NCBI RefSeq assembly: GCF_001602525.1
Contig: NZ_LSYT01000001.1
Coordinates: forward strand, 1 to 64,000
Source of the DNA: Flavobacterium chilense
Lineage (GTDB): Bacteria > Bacteroidota > Bacteroidia > Flavobacteriales > Flavobacteriaceae
Reading direction: 5' to 3'
DNA length: 64,000 nt
Part shown: positions 63,779-64,000 of the stretch, one piece after another
Layout: every line of letters starts with the position of its first letter
How positions within the stretch are numbered: the first letter of the stretch is position 1
The notes under the pieces: generated by a model
What the model saw: the letters and a program-made list of their open reading frames with translations, nothing else
Told to the model about the DNA's origin: nothing
Database searches by the model: none
Position numbers and translations under genes: made by a program

Positions 63779-64000
63779 AGGCTTTGAGGTTGCTTTGTGG
63801 GTACGAACAATTTATAAAACCACATTAAATTAGTAAATGATGTTTTTCAGAAAAGATGATTGTATTTGATTGGGAAGGGGATACTCAAATTTATGAAAAG
63901 TTAGCTTTGAGATGTGGTTCTATATGTTTCAAGTTATAATATGAAACAAGTTTTAAAGTGAGTTCAGTACAAAAAAATACAGATTTTTGAACAGAAAAAA
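63779..64000. other. Upstream region of the adhesin operon
   Basis: No gene was seen. The minus strand has a TATAAATTGTTCG stretch that is only a poor match to a -7 box, so no promoter is assigned. Confidence 0.4.

Overview
The window is AT-rich DNA from a member of the Bacteroidota, most likely a Flavobacterium or close relative. The evidence is TAnnTTTG-type promoter boxes, a SusC/SusD pair behind a FecI/FecR-type sigma and anti-sigma pair, LytS/LytTR two-component systems, a PorP/SprF protein, and a giant protein with the type IX secretion gliding-motility C-terminal domain. No tRNA, rRNA, CRISPR array, transposase or phage gene was recognised.

Layout. 1-6012 (minus): two large secreted RHS/YD-type proteins, the first cut by the window edge. 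6.3-13.5 kb: small stress and redox genes (cupin, alpha/beta hydrolase, Ohr, DUF1223, DoxX, nitronate monooxygenase) around a LytS/LytTR pair. 13.5-19 kb: small membrane and acidic proteins, an atypical receiver, and two DUF1254/DUF1214 lipoproteins around a small gene. 19-26 kb: a second LytS/LytTR pair divergent from an outer membrane beta-barrel protein, a lone GH130 enzyme, a DUF6766 membrane protein and a stand-alone receiver. 26.1-36.3 kb: sigma factor, FecR, SusC (with STN domain), SusD, a block of 147-bp repeats, then a fusion of a PI-PLC/GDPD-like domain with alkaline phosphatase. 36.5-43.6 kb: a P-loop protein, a nucleosidase, and a complete RND efflux operon. 44-50.4 kb: Crp-type regulator, CPBP protease, DoxX, two secreted proteins, SDR oxidoreductase and AraC regulator. 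50.4-63.8 kb: an operon of a 3474-residue adhesin-like protein, PorP/SprF and an OmpA-family protein.

How the genes work together. The cupin, hydrolase-ohr and DoxX genes share an identical promoter design: two direct repeats 21 bp apart, the second exactly 45 bp upstream of the -7 box. This points to one regulon around the LytS/LytTR pair. The sigma and fecR genes share an ungapped two-block motif in front of each, probably an autoregulatory promoter for the SusCD locus. The adhesin operon has the usual layout of a type B type IX secretion substrate with its partner proteins.

Intergenic DNA holds several repeat families: five degenerate copies of a ~130-bp palindromic element, a 3.8-copy 147-bp tandem array, and nested inverted repeats. 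All functional calls come from reading the sequence; no database search was run.
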